A DNA stretch of 64,000 nt from assembly GCF_030297155.1 (NCBI RefSeq), contig NZ_AP028067.1, forward strand, positions 2,542,001 to 2,606,000, given 5' to 3'. The notes beneath the pieces were generated by a model. That model saw nothing but the letters and a program-made list of their open reading frames with translations. It had not been told where the DNA came from and searched no databases. This stretch comes from Vibrio sp. FE10. GTDB taxonomy: Bacteria; Pseudomonadota; Gammaproteobacteria; Enterobacterales; Vibrionaceae. Positions 57,438-64,000 of this stretch are shown here, piece after piece; within the stretch, counting starts at the first letter, position 1, and the number at the start of each line of letters is the position of its first letter. The position numbers and the translations under genes are program-made.

Positions 57438-57962
57438 GTGAACTTTTTTGCAATGCTTAAAGACTTCTCTAAGGGACGTTTATCTTGGCTTTTACTGCTG
57501 GCTTTCATACTATTTTTTGAAGCATGTGCCCTTTTCTTCCAGCACGTAATGATGCTTGGCCCTTGCGTGATGTGTATCTATGAACGCGTTGCCATGCTTG
57601 CTATCGGTGTCGCAGCAATGATTGGTGCTATTGCGCCGAATAATCCGATATCGCGTTGGCTAGGCCTGGCTGGTTGGGGATTTGGCGCATACAAAGGTTT
57701 GATGCTGGCATTACAACATGTTGACTACCAGTTTAATCCGTCACCTTTCGCAACCTGTGATTTATTCGTCACCTTCCCTAGCTGGGCGCCTCTAAACCAA
57801 TGGGCTCCGTGGATGTTTGAAGCTTACGGCGACTGCAGCAAGGTCGTTTGGCAGTTCTTAGAACTTTCTATGCCTCAATGGCTGGTCATTATCTTCGCGG
57901 GTAACTTGGTTGCTTTCGGCTTTGTTGTTGTTTCTCAATTCGTAAAATCAAAGAATGACTAA
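57438..57962 (+). CDS. dsbB: Disulfide bond formation protein DsbB
   Basis: 174-residue inner-membrane quinone reductase that reoxidises DsbA. Four membrane segments and two periplasmic cysteine pairs are seen: CVMC (Cys43, Cys46) and Cys107 (FATCDLF) with Cys133 (YGDCSK). Arg50 (YER), which helps bind quinone, is conserved. Translation appears to start at GTG 57438 with GGGA about 9 bp upstream; ATG 57453 is an alternative that would remove five residues. Confidence 0.94.
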   Translation: MNFFAMLKDFSKGRLSWLLLLAFILFFEACALFFQHVMMLGPCVMCIYERVAMLAIGVAAMIGAIAPNNPISRWLGLAGWGFGAYKGLMLALQHVDYQFNPSPFATCDLFVTFPSWAPLNQWAPWMFEAYGDCSKVVWQFLELSMPQWLVIIFAGNLVAFGFVVVSQFVKSKND

Positions 57963-57989
57963 CAATTAACGCATCATGTTCAGAAACGA

Positions 57990-58015
57990 AAAAGTCGACC
58001 AATAGGTCGACTTTT
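57990..58015. terminator. Bidirectional terminator between dsbB and the YecA-like gene
   Basis: Perfect 11-bp stem AAAAGTCGACC / GGTCGACTTTT with an AATA loop. Confidence 0.92.
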
Positions 58016-58087
58016 ATATTGCTTAAGCTTTTTATCAGTTAAAGAGAGTCTGTTGCTCATTCAAGCTTACTCATCAACAAGTCTCGA

Positions 58088-58708
58088 TTAGCTGTTTTTA
58101 CCGCAGCATTGCTTGAATTTCTTGCCACTTTCGCACGGACATAGATCGTTTCGACCAATGTCTTTAAATGGGTTCACGCTTTGCGACTTATTACCCAGCA
58201 TAGCTTCATCTGCCGCAAGTGCCACTTCAGAAATCATCAAATCAATCTGACCAACCAAGTCTGCAAGCGATGGCGGATTCTGAAGGCCAGCAGCGACCAT
58301 TTGCTGTTGAGTTTGTTCTTCATCGATTGCTAGCATCAATGTCGTTAGCAGCGCTTGTAGCATACGTAGCGTACCATCCGCCACTGTCACACTTTGCCAC
58401 TGCTCTTCAATCGTTGGCCAAACCATCATAAAGCCTTCCGCGAAATCAGCGAATTGCTCGTTAAAATCACCTTCGGCAAACACATCGGCTAGTAAGTATT
58501 CACTACGCTGAATCAGGTTGTGCTGACGGTTAATTTGTTCCGTCACGATTGTTACCAGCTCTTTACCCGCTTCAGGCGCGACGATAGCTAGCCACTCTTC
58601 TGGATCTAATGGTTTAGTCGCTAAGTTAGAAGCAAGAATTGCACCTTCAATAAACTGCGGTGTAATGTCTGTGACTTGTTCAGGTAGGCTTAATAATTGA
58701 TATGTCAT
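58088..58708 (-). CDS. YecA/UPF0149 family protein with C-terminal SEC-C zinc motif
   Basis: 206-residue cytosolic protein. The N-terminal two thirds is UPF0149-like ([32 protein letters not shown]); the C-terminus [19 protein letters not shown] is a SEC-C zinc-binding motif, as in SecA and E. coli YecA. E. coli YecA has been linked to ribosomes and secretion; the role of this protein is inferred only. Convergent with dsbB, divergent from dusC. Confidence 0.87.
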   Translation of the reverse strand: MTYQLLSLPEQVTDITPQFIEGAILASNLATKPLDPEEWLAIVAPEAGKELVTIVTEQINRQHNLIQRSEYLLADVFAEGDFNEQFADFAEGFMMVWPTIEEQWQSVTVADGTLRMLQALLTTLMLAIDEEQTQQQMVAAGLQNPPSLADLVGQIDLMISEVALAADEAMLGNKSQSVNPFKDIGRNDLCPCESGKKFKQCCGKNS

Positions 58709-58891
58709 GAAAGCTCGAGTGTTTTAAATCATTTTGTCCATTATAGCGTTATCAAGCCCAGCATGTCGCCACTAACCGCTCAAGTAAACATGACAACAGG
58801 AGCCCCCACTCTCATAGTGACAATCCTGTGAGCAAGCCGTACAATCACGCCTCTTAATTTTTCGGTCCACTCAGTTTCGGTAAAAAACAGC

Positions 58892-59848
58892 ATGCGAGTA
58901 ATACTTGGCCCTATGGAGGGCGTTCTTGATCATCTAATGCGCGAAATTCTTACGGAGATTAATGACTATGATCTCTGTGTCACAGAATTCGTACGTATCG
59001 TTGATCAACTTCTTCCTCCGCATGTTTTCCACCGTATTTGCCCTGAATTACATCAAGGCTCTCAAACCATGGCGGGTGTGCCTATTCACCTCCAACTTCT
59101 TGGACAACACCCAAATTGGATGGCTGAAAATGCCTTCCAAGCAGCAAGCTTAGGCGCTAAAGGGATCGATATTAACTTTGGGTGCCCTGCGAAAGCAGTA
59201 AATAAAAGTAATGGTGGGGCGTCACTACTAAAAGAGCCAGAGCTCATCTATCAAGTAGTGAAAGCTTGCCGTGAAGCGGTACCTGCACACATTCCGGTGT
59301 CCGCAAAAATTCGATTAGGTTGGGAACATCCTGAAGAGTGCTTTGAAATTGTCGACGCTATCGAGCAAGCAAAAGCTGACGAACTCACCGTGCATGCGCG
59401 AACCAAAGTTGGCGGCTATAAAGCCAGCGAAATCAAATGGGATTACATCAACCAAATAAGAGAGAAAACCTCTCTGCCGTTGATTGCGAATGGGGAAATT
59501 TGGAACTATCAAGATGGCCAAGATTGCATTGAGACAACGGGCGTCGACTCATTAATGGTCTGCCGTGGCGCTTTTAACATTCCAAACCTTGGTAATGTCG
59601 TTAAGCACAACCACCAGAAAATGCCATGGGATAAAGTAATCGCGCTTTTACTGCGCTATTCAGAGTTTCAAATTAAAGGGGATAAAGGCATGTACTACCC
59701 CAATAGAGTGAAACAGTGGTTTGTCTATTTAAGTAAAGGCTACCCTGAAGCGAACGAACTGTTTAAAGAAATTCGTACTTTCAAGAAAGCGCCGCCTATC
59801 GTAGAGCGCCTACAACGTTATCAAGAAGAGCATTTCCACTCAGCTTAA
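58892..59848 (+). CDS. dusC: tRNA-dihydrouridine(16) synthase DusC
   Basis: 318-residue flavoenzyme reducing U16 of tRNAs. FMN-binding N-terminus GPMEGVLDHLMREIL, catalytic Cys in NFGCPAKAVNKSNGGASLL, and HART(K) are present. ITEFVR-like VTEFVRIVDQLLP and FHRICPEL match E. coli DusC, distinguishing it from DusA and DusB. Monocistronic; only a weak stem-loop follows. Confidence 0.94.
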   Translation: MRVILGPMEGVLDHLMREILTEINDYDLCVTEFVRIVDQLLPPHVFHRICPELHQGSQTMAGVPIHLQLLGQHPNWMAENAFQAASLGAKGIDINFGCPAKAVNKSNGGASLLKEPELIYQVVKACREAVPAHIPVSAKIRLGWEHPEECFEIVDAIEQAKADELTVHARTKVGGYKASEIKWDYINQIREKTSLPLIANGEIWNYQDGQDCIETTGVDSLMVCRGAFNIPNLGNVVKHNHQKMPWDKVIALLLRYSEFQIKGDKGMYYPNRVKQWFVYLSKGYPEANELFKEIRTFKKAPPIVERLQRYQEEHFHSA

Positions 59849-59863
59849 CTATGCCTTAGCCAG

Positions 59864-59885
59864 GGAGAGTCATCAGCCCCTCTCC
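59864..59885. terminator. Weak stem-loop between dusC and the diguanylate cyclase gene
   Basis: 6-bp stem GGAGAG / CTCTCC without a clear T-run; the only terminator-like structure between these convergent genes. Confidence 0.35.
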
Positions 59886-59917
59886 TCCTTATACAGCACA
59901 AGACTTCAATAACGTGG

Positions 59918-61384
59918 TTAAAACTCGATTCGGTCTTTACCGGTCGTCTTAGCCACGTACAGTTTTTCATCGGCGTACTTAAATATCTCTTCAAAGTTAA
60001 GTTTGCTTTGTTCTGTTTCAACAATGCACACACCGCCAGATATCGTAAAGCCATTAGGAATGATATCCGCAGATTTAGAACAAACCGCACTTTTTACACG
60101 TTGTAATGTTCTGATCAATGTTTCTCGATCATCCCCTTTCAGATAGACAACGAACTCTTCACCACCAAATCTTGCTGCTACATCACTACTTCGAATGCTA
60201 TTGCTTATCTGGCGCGACATATAGCGGATTACATCATCACCTTTATCGTGGCCAAAGGTATCATTTATCGACTTGAAGTCATCGATATCGAACACCGTTA
60301 AAGCAAACAACTGATCATGTTCCACACTGCGCCAAAACGCTTCTAAGCCACGTCGATTCAATAACCCTGTCATTGGGTCTTTGGCTGCAAGTTCTTTGAA
60401 GTAGCCGCGTTCGATATTGGAGTTAACATAAAAGAAAATCGTAACCGAGAACAGGTATACGATAATAGCGACGATTAAACTGTCTTTTTCATAGACGAAA
60501 AAATGTCGCGCCTCATCAGAAAAATTCAATTCATAGTACATTGCATGATGGGAGGCAACACCTTCAAGCTCAATCTTATAATAGAAAGCAGCTGAGTCAC
60601 TTGGACTCGTTAAAGTAGTATCAATAATATCAATTCGACCCGCTAAGTGTTTGTTAGCATTAGCGAGCAGTTTATCGGCATCAATATCGACTGATAACAT
60701 CCCTTGGTGTACGCCTTTATGGAAAACGGGGATTGTCATACTGATCATGCGGTCAAGAGAATCAAACCGATAGGCAGGACCAGATAAGGTTAATTGGTCA
60801 GGGTTGTTGGCGGTTTTTTGCCAGTAAGGACGGCTTTTGATGGTTGAAAGTAATTCTTTTCCTAACCCTTTCGCAAAATCTTCCGGCGATGAAATAACAT
60901 AACCACGAGTATCAATGAAATGTACACCGTCATGATACTCATCGAGTTGGGATAAAAATGACAGGATAGGCGCTAAAGCGATTTTTTCTGACGCACTCTT
61001 GTAGCTGTCACTCGTTTCAGAGCATAACGACTCCTCTCCCACCAGCATATAGTCGATATCAACAGAAGGGATATCTGAAGTCTTTCCATCAGCGAGCAGT
61101 AGAACATCGATAGGCCAAATTTGGCATAGGCCATTCACAACTTGCTTATTGTGATCGAGGAAGAGCGGATTACCTGATTTATAGTAATTGGAGAAACTGT
61201 AATCTAACGCAGTAACGATCTTAGTTGTTCTCTTGAAAACCTCTTCGATACGTTGAAATTCACTGCTGATGTCTTTTTCTACTGAATCAAAATGATTCTT
61301 TGCAATCAAGCTAAGTAACATTGCTGCGATCACAGCAGGGAAACCTAAAACAAAGGTAAGGCTAAAGTGCCTATTTACTTTCAT
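59918..61384 (-). CDS. Membrane-bound diguanylate cyclase with periplasmic sensor
   Basis: 488-residue inner-membrane enzyme making cyclic di-GMP. An N-terminal membrane helix (about 8-26), a large periplasmic region (about 30-310) that looks like a double-CACHE sensor (HFIDTRGYVISSPEDFAKGLG), a second helix (IVAIIVYLFSVTIFFYV) and a C-terminal GGDEF domain are visible. The active site reads GGEEF (407-411), preceded by an intact RxxD inhibitory site RSSD five residues upstream. No EAL domain follows. The ligand is unknown; an orphan binding-protein gene lies just upstream on the same strand. The ribosome-binding site is weak. Confidence 0.9.
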   Translation of the reverse strand: MKVNRHFSLTFVLGFPAVIAAMLLSLIAKNHFDSVEKDISSEFQRIEEVFKRTTKIVTALDYSFSNYYKSGNPLFLDHNKQVVNGLCQIWPIDVLLLADGKTSDIPSVDIDYMLVGEESLCSETSDSYKSASEKIALAPILSFLSQLDEYHDGVHFIDTRGYVISSPEDFAKGLGKELLSTIKSRPYWQKTANNPDQLTLSGPAYRFDSLDRMISMTIPVFHKGVHQGMLSVDIDADKLLANANKHLAGRIDIIDTTLTSPSDSAAFYYKIELEGVASHHAMYYELNFSDEARHFFVYEKDSLIVAIIVYLFSVTIFFYVNSNIERGYFKELAAKDPMTGLLNRRGLEAFWRSVEHDQLFALTVFDIDDFKSINDTFGHDKGDDVIRYMSRQISNSIRSSDVAARFGGEEFVVYLKGDDRETLIRTLQRVKSAVCSKSADIIPNGFTISGGVCIVETEQSKLNFEEIFKYADEKLYVAKTTGKDRIEF

Positions 61385-61660
61385 ATCATGTGCTCTTAGC
61401 GCTTAGCTATTTTCATTTACCCCGTTAATATTATGACATTAATTGTCAGCTCTCTCGATGTAAAATAATGTAAATTCATATTAACAGCATAGCTCACGGC
61501 CAAATAACCCATTAGAAGTGAACAAAATAACCACTTATAAAAGAACGAATTAGAGAAATACGACCATTATGTTGAGTTAATTTACTAATTTCTATCAACT
61601 GCTTTAATACTGTTAACAAAATTATTTATATGCAACCTATGTTCATCATTCGGGTTACTA

Positions 61661-62626
61661 CTAACGGCTAACAATCGCACGATCAATAACAGATTGAGGA
61701 AGGGTTACGCCCAGTTCACGAGCCGCATCCAAATTGACGACAAGTTGAGAGCTCTTCGCTGTTTTCACATTCAACTTTCCGGGCTTTTGTCCCTCAAGTA
61801 TTGCAGCCACATAATCTGCGGTTTGAACACCTACGTCATAATAATCTAGCCCTAAGCCAGCAATAGCGCCCTTTCCAACGTAAGAGGTTGCTCCTGCGAC
61901 GACCGGAGTACCGGATTGATTTGCTGCTTGGATTAGATCTTCAATACCGCTTGCTACCGTGTTGTCGGTCAGCGCGTAGATAACATCTGACTTTTTAGCG
62001 ACAGATTCAGCTTTTGATTCCACATCGTCGATAGTCAGTGCTGTTGCGGTATGAAGTTGGAATCCATTCGCTCGCGCTGCTTTCTTCAATAGCTTAATCA
62101 ATGCAACCGCGTTGGCTTCTGCAGGGTTGTAGACAACACCAATAGAACTCGCTTTGGGGAATAGTTCTTTAATCAACAATACGTGTTGTGACACAGGGGA
62201 GAGATCAGAAAGACCAGTCACGTTTTTTCCGGGGTTGTTGAATTGTTTGACCAGCCTTGCACCGATCGGGTCGGTCACTGCGGTAAATACGATTGGAATA
62301 GATCGGGTCGCGGAGACCAATGCTTGCGAGGTAGGCGTGGCTATACCAACTAATACGTGAGGATTTTCGCTAGCCAACTCTCTTGCTATTTTTGCCGCTT
62401 GCGCTGGACTACCATCGGCCATCTCATAGGAGAACTCTAGGTTTTTGCCGGGTTCATACCCTTTCGCTCTTAACCCTTCAAGAAGCCCCAGACGTGTCGC
62501 GTTCAGATCAGGATGGTCAACAACTTGTGAAACCGAGACTTTGGCGATATTTGCCATCACGTTGCCTGTCCATAGCAACAGGAAACAGCTCAAAGTCGCC
62601 GTTAATACTCTTCTTACAGAACCCAT
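61661..62626 (-). CDS. ABC-type substrate-binding protein (TrpX / PF04392 type)
   Basis: 321-residue periplasmic binding protein with signal peptide (cleavage near VMA-NIA). Domain features of the ABC_sub_bind family are present: TRLGLLEGLRAKGYEPGKNLEF, VGIATPTSQALV, PIVFTAVTDPIGARLV, GVVYNPAEANAV and AIAGLGLDYYDVGVQTAD. Relatives bind tryptophan or related small molecules (TrpX) and usually have permease and ATPase genes downstream; here there are none. ATG 62626 is chosen because AAGGGAG lies 5 bp upstream. The next gene downstream, 276 bp away, is a sensor diguanylate cyclase, suggesting a signalling partnership. Confidence 0.87.
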   Translation of the reverse strand: MGSVRRVLTATLSCFLLLWTGNVMANIAKVSVSQVVDHPDLNATRLGLLEGLRAKGYEPGKNLEFSYEMADGSPAQAAKIARELASENPHVLVGIATPTSQALVSATRSIPIVFTAVTDPIGARLVKQFNNPGKNVTGLSDLSPVSQHVLLIKELFPKASSIGVVYNPAEANAVALIKLLKKAARANGFQLHTATALTIDDVESKAESVAKKSDVIYALTDNTVASGIEDLIQAANQSGTPVVAGATSYVGKGAIAGLGLDYYDVGVQTADYVAAILEGQKPGKLNVKTAKSSQLVVNLDAARELGVTLPQSVIDRAIVSR

Positions 62627-62923
62627 CAATACTCCCTTCATCAAGCTCTCGTTGTTATTGCTCGATCTAAAGAGAACAACATTAAATTCATTATTGATAG
62701 TATTACCAGTAACTATTGATAAGTTGAAGTGATATTTAACAAAAACACAACAAGGCTCGAATTATGTGAGAAAAGGTAAGTTTGATTGAGTTATTAGGTA
62801 AGAAACGAAGTGAATAACGAGAGATAAGTGAAACGAATAATAAAGATTAAACGCAACGAATCTGAGAACAAGCCAACATCGATGTGTAGCTGTCCTCAGA
62901 CGACAGGAGAAAGTCCGATATTC

Positions 62924-63376
62924 TTAGAACCAACGTTCCATTGAAGATTTATCTAACTGGCGGAATGCGCGATTCAAAATGATCGCCAATTCTTTATAAC
63001 GAGGGCGTGGTTTCATTGGTTCCAATGCAAAACCTGTTTCGCTGATCTTCTCGTGCAACTCTCGATACCACGAAACCAATGCTGGCGGTAATTGAGTGTT
63101 CGAACGGTTACCTAACCACCACATGCCTTGAAGTGGCAAGCTGATAGCAAACAACGCCATAACCACAGCTTGCGGCATCGCATGATAATTGTTGAAGACC
63201 ATTTGTGTAAGAATACTAATAGCGGCTATCGCTGGCATCACTTTCACACCAAAACGCGTGGCTTTAATGATGCGCTGTTCAGGGAAGATAGCGTTTAACT
63301 CTTTTCGAACAGGCCAGAGATCCATGTACTTTTGGCCATCTTTTAAACTGTTCGCTAAACCAACTCTATTACTCAT
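62924..63376 (-). CDS. yfbV: YfbV family membrane protein (UPF0208)
   Basis: 150-residue inner-membrane protein with two membrane segments (about 49-65 and 70-88). [26 protein letters not shown] and [13 protein letters not shown] match E. coli YfbV. E. coli YfbV has been implicated in insulating the Ter macrodomain; this may or may not hold in Vibrio. Divergent from ackA, the same as E. coli. Confidence 0.92.
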   Translation of the reverse strand: MSNRVGLANSLKDGQKYMDLWPVRKELNAIFPEQRIIKATRFGVKVMPAIAAISILTQMVFNNYHAMPQAVVMALFAISLPLQGMWWLGNRSNTQLPPALVSWYRELHEKISETGFALEPMKPRPRYKELAIILNRAFRQLDKSSMERWF

Positions 63377-63720
63377 ATGAGTCTCCCATTAAAAAAAAGT
63401 TGAAATCATCAACTAAAAACACAAAAATTTGACGAAAAATAATATTCTTTCAAATTTTTTTGTTATATTTGCACAATATCGCTATTATTTGCAGACCTCA
63501 ATCTCATTGTTGCCCTTATTTACAATTTAAGCAACTTTGGGACGACTTCTGCAAGGAATGCAAAAGCCTCTTTTTCTGAAAAAGTGCGCTTTCACTTTAA
63601 TACGGAAATTAACGTTTTTTTGACCAAGGTTAGTACGCAAGCCTATGTGCTTCGACTATTCTTGAGATTAATTTTCATCCTTAACTGATTTCGATCAGAA
63701 AAATAAACAGGTAGTCATTA
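63377..63720. other. Upstream region of ackA and yfbV
   Basis: AT-rich divergent promoter region. No ORF supported. Contains an FNR-like palindrome listed separately. Confidence 0.45.
63685..63698. promoter_or_regulatory. FNR-box-like palindrome upstream of ackA
   Basis: CTGAT-TTCG-ATCAG keeps 8 of 10 FNR consensus positions (TTGAT-N4-ATCAA), 22 bp before the ackA start. Position is unusually close for activation. Confidence 0.35.
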
Positions 63721-64000
63721 ATGTCTAAGCTAGTTTTAGTTTTAAACTGTGGTAGTTCTTCTCTTAAATTTGCTGTTGTTGATGCAGAAACAGGTGCTGA
63801 GCACCTAACTGGTCTTGCTGAGTGTCTTGGTCTTCCAGAAGCTCGTATGAAGTGGAAACTTGACGGCAAGCATGAAGCACAACTAGGCGCGGGCGCAGCT
63901 CACGTAGAAGCACTATCTTTCATGGTAGAAACTATTCTTGCTTCTAAGCCTGAGCTTAAAGCTAACCTTGGCGCTATCGGTCACCGTATCGTACACGGTG
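63721..64000 (+). CDS. ackA: Acetate kinase, 3'-truncated by window edge
   Basis: First 93 codons of acetate kinase, which interconverts acetyl-phosphate and ADP with acetate and ATP. The N-terminal phosphate-binding [10 protein letters not shown] and GHRIVHG motifs are visible; the family is about 400 residues, so the gene continues past the window edge. ACAGGT lies about 8 bp before the ATG. Divergent from yfbV; pta probably follows beyond the edge. Confidence 0.95.
   Translation, partial: MSKLVLVLNCGSSSLKFAVVDAETGAEHLTGLAECLGLPEARMKWKLDGKHEAQLGAGAAHVEALSFMVETILASKPELKANLGAIGHRIVHG

Noticed and set aside
1..64000. CRISPR arrays, tRNA/rRNA genes, prophage or insertion sequences
   Set aside because: No regularly spaced palindromic repeats with unique spacers, no tRNA-like cloverleaf sequence, and no transposase or phage gene was recognised anywhere in the window.

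Overview
The window reads as core chromosome of a marine Vibrio. I infer a member of the Splendidus clade from protein similarity I recognise by eye; no search was run. Supporting evidence: moderate G+C; a Vibrio-type FadR with an extra segment between its domains; an imuA-imuB-dnaE2 mutagenesis cassette; OmpV/MipA and LpxR family outer-membrane proteins; and the order rne / rluC / yceF / yceD-rpmF-plsX-fabHDG-acpP-fabF-pabC-mltG-tmk-holB-tatD / ptsG, which matches the enterobacterial arrangement. I saw no prophage, insertion sequence, CRISPR array, tRNA or rRNA.

Layout. 1-4.5 kb: pyruvate formate-lyase (pflB, 5' end outside the window) and its activase pflA, with an LpxR-like lipid A deacylase gene between them, then yfbU. 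4.5-10.7 kb: an OmpV-like porin facing the three-gene stress operon yeaG-yeaH-ycgB (PrkA kinase, VWA protein, SpoVR). 10.7-18.5 kb: sohB, yciK, and the SOS mutasome imuA-imuB-dnaE2 behind a perfect LexA box. 18.5-27 kb: cheV, the glucose regulator mlc, pykA, a patatin-like lipase preceded by a 29-residue YnhF-like membrane peptide, two small predicted outer-membrane barrels, and ptsG. 27.5-38 kb: a long leftward superoperon for fatty-acid and phospholipid synthesis, folate, peptidoglycan and replication functions. 38-44 kb: yceF, rluC, and rne with a long structured leader. 44-54 kb: a SulP transporter, a low-molecular-weight phosphatase, btuR, asmA, udk, mrp, metG and yehS. 54-64 kb: fadR, nhaB, dsbB, a YecA/SEC-C protein, dusC, a membrane diguanylate cyclase next to an orphan ABC-type binding protein, yfbV and the start of ackA.

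How it fits together. Sugar catabolism is strongly represented: ptsG uptake, Mlc control, pykA, pflBA and ackA. Candidate Mlc operators lie before both mlc and ptsG. FadR links to the fatty-acid operon through a candidate FadR site in the acpP promoter. RNase E carries two copies of the segment that resembles the E. coli enolase-binding motif.

The least explained signals are: the YnhF-like micropeptide; period-18 and period-20 tandem repeats that begin on or overlap stop codons (yehS and the patatin gene) and share a GATAAGT core; a REP-like palindromic element between yceF and rluC; perfect hairpins in several gaps of the fab operon; and the binding-protein / diguanylate cyclase pair. No clearly undescribed multi-gene system was found.
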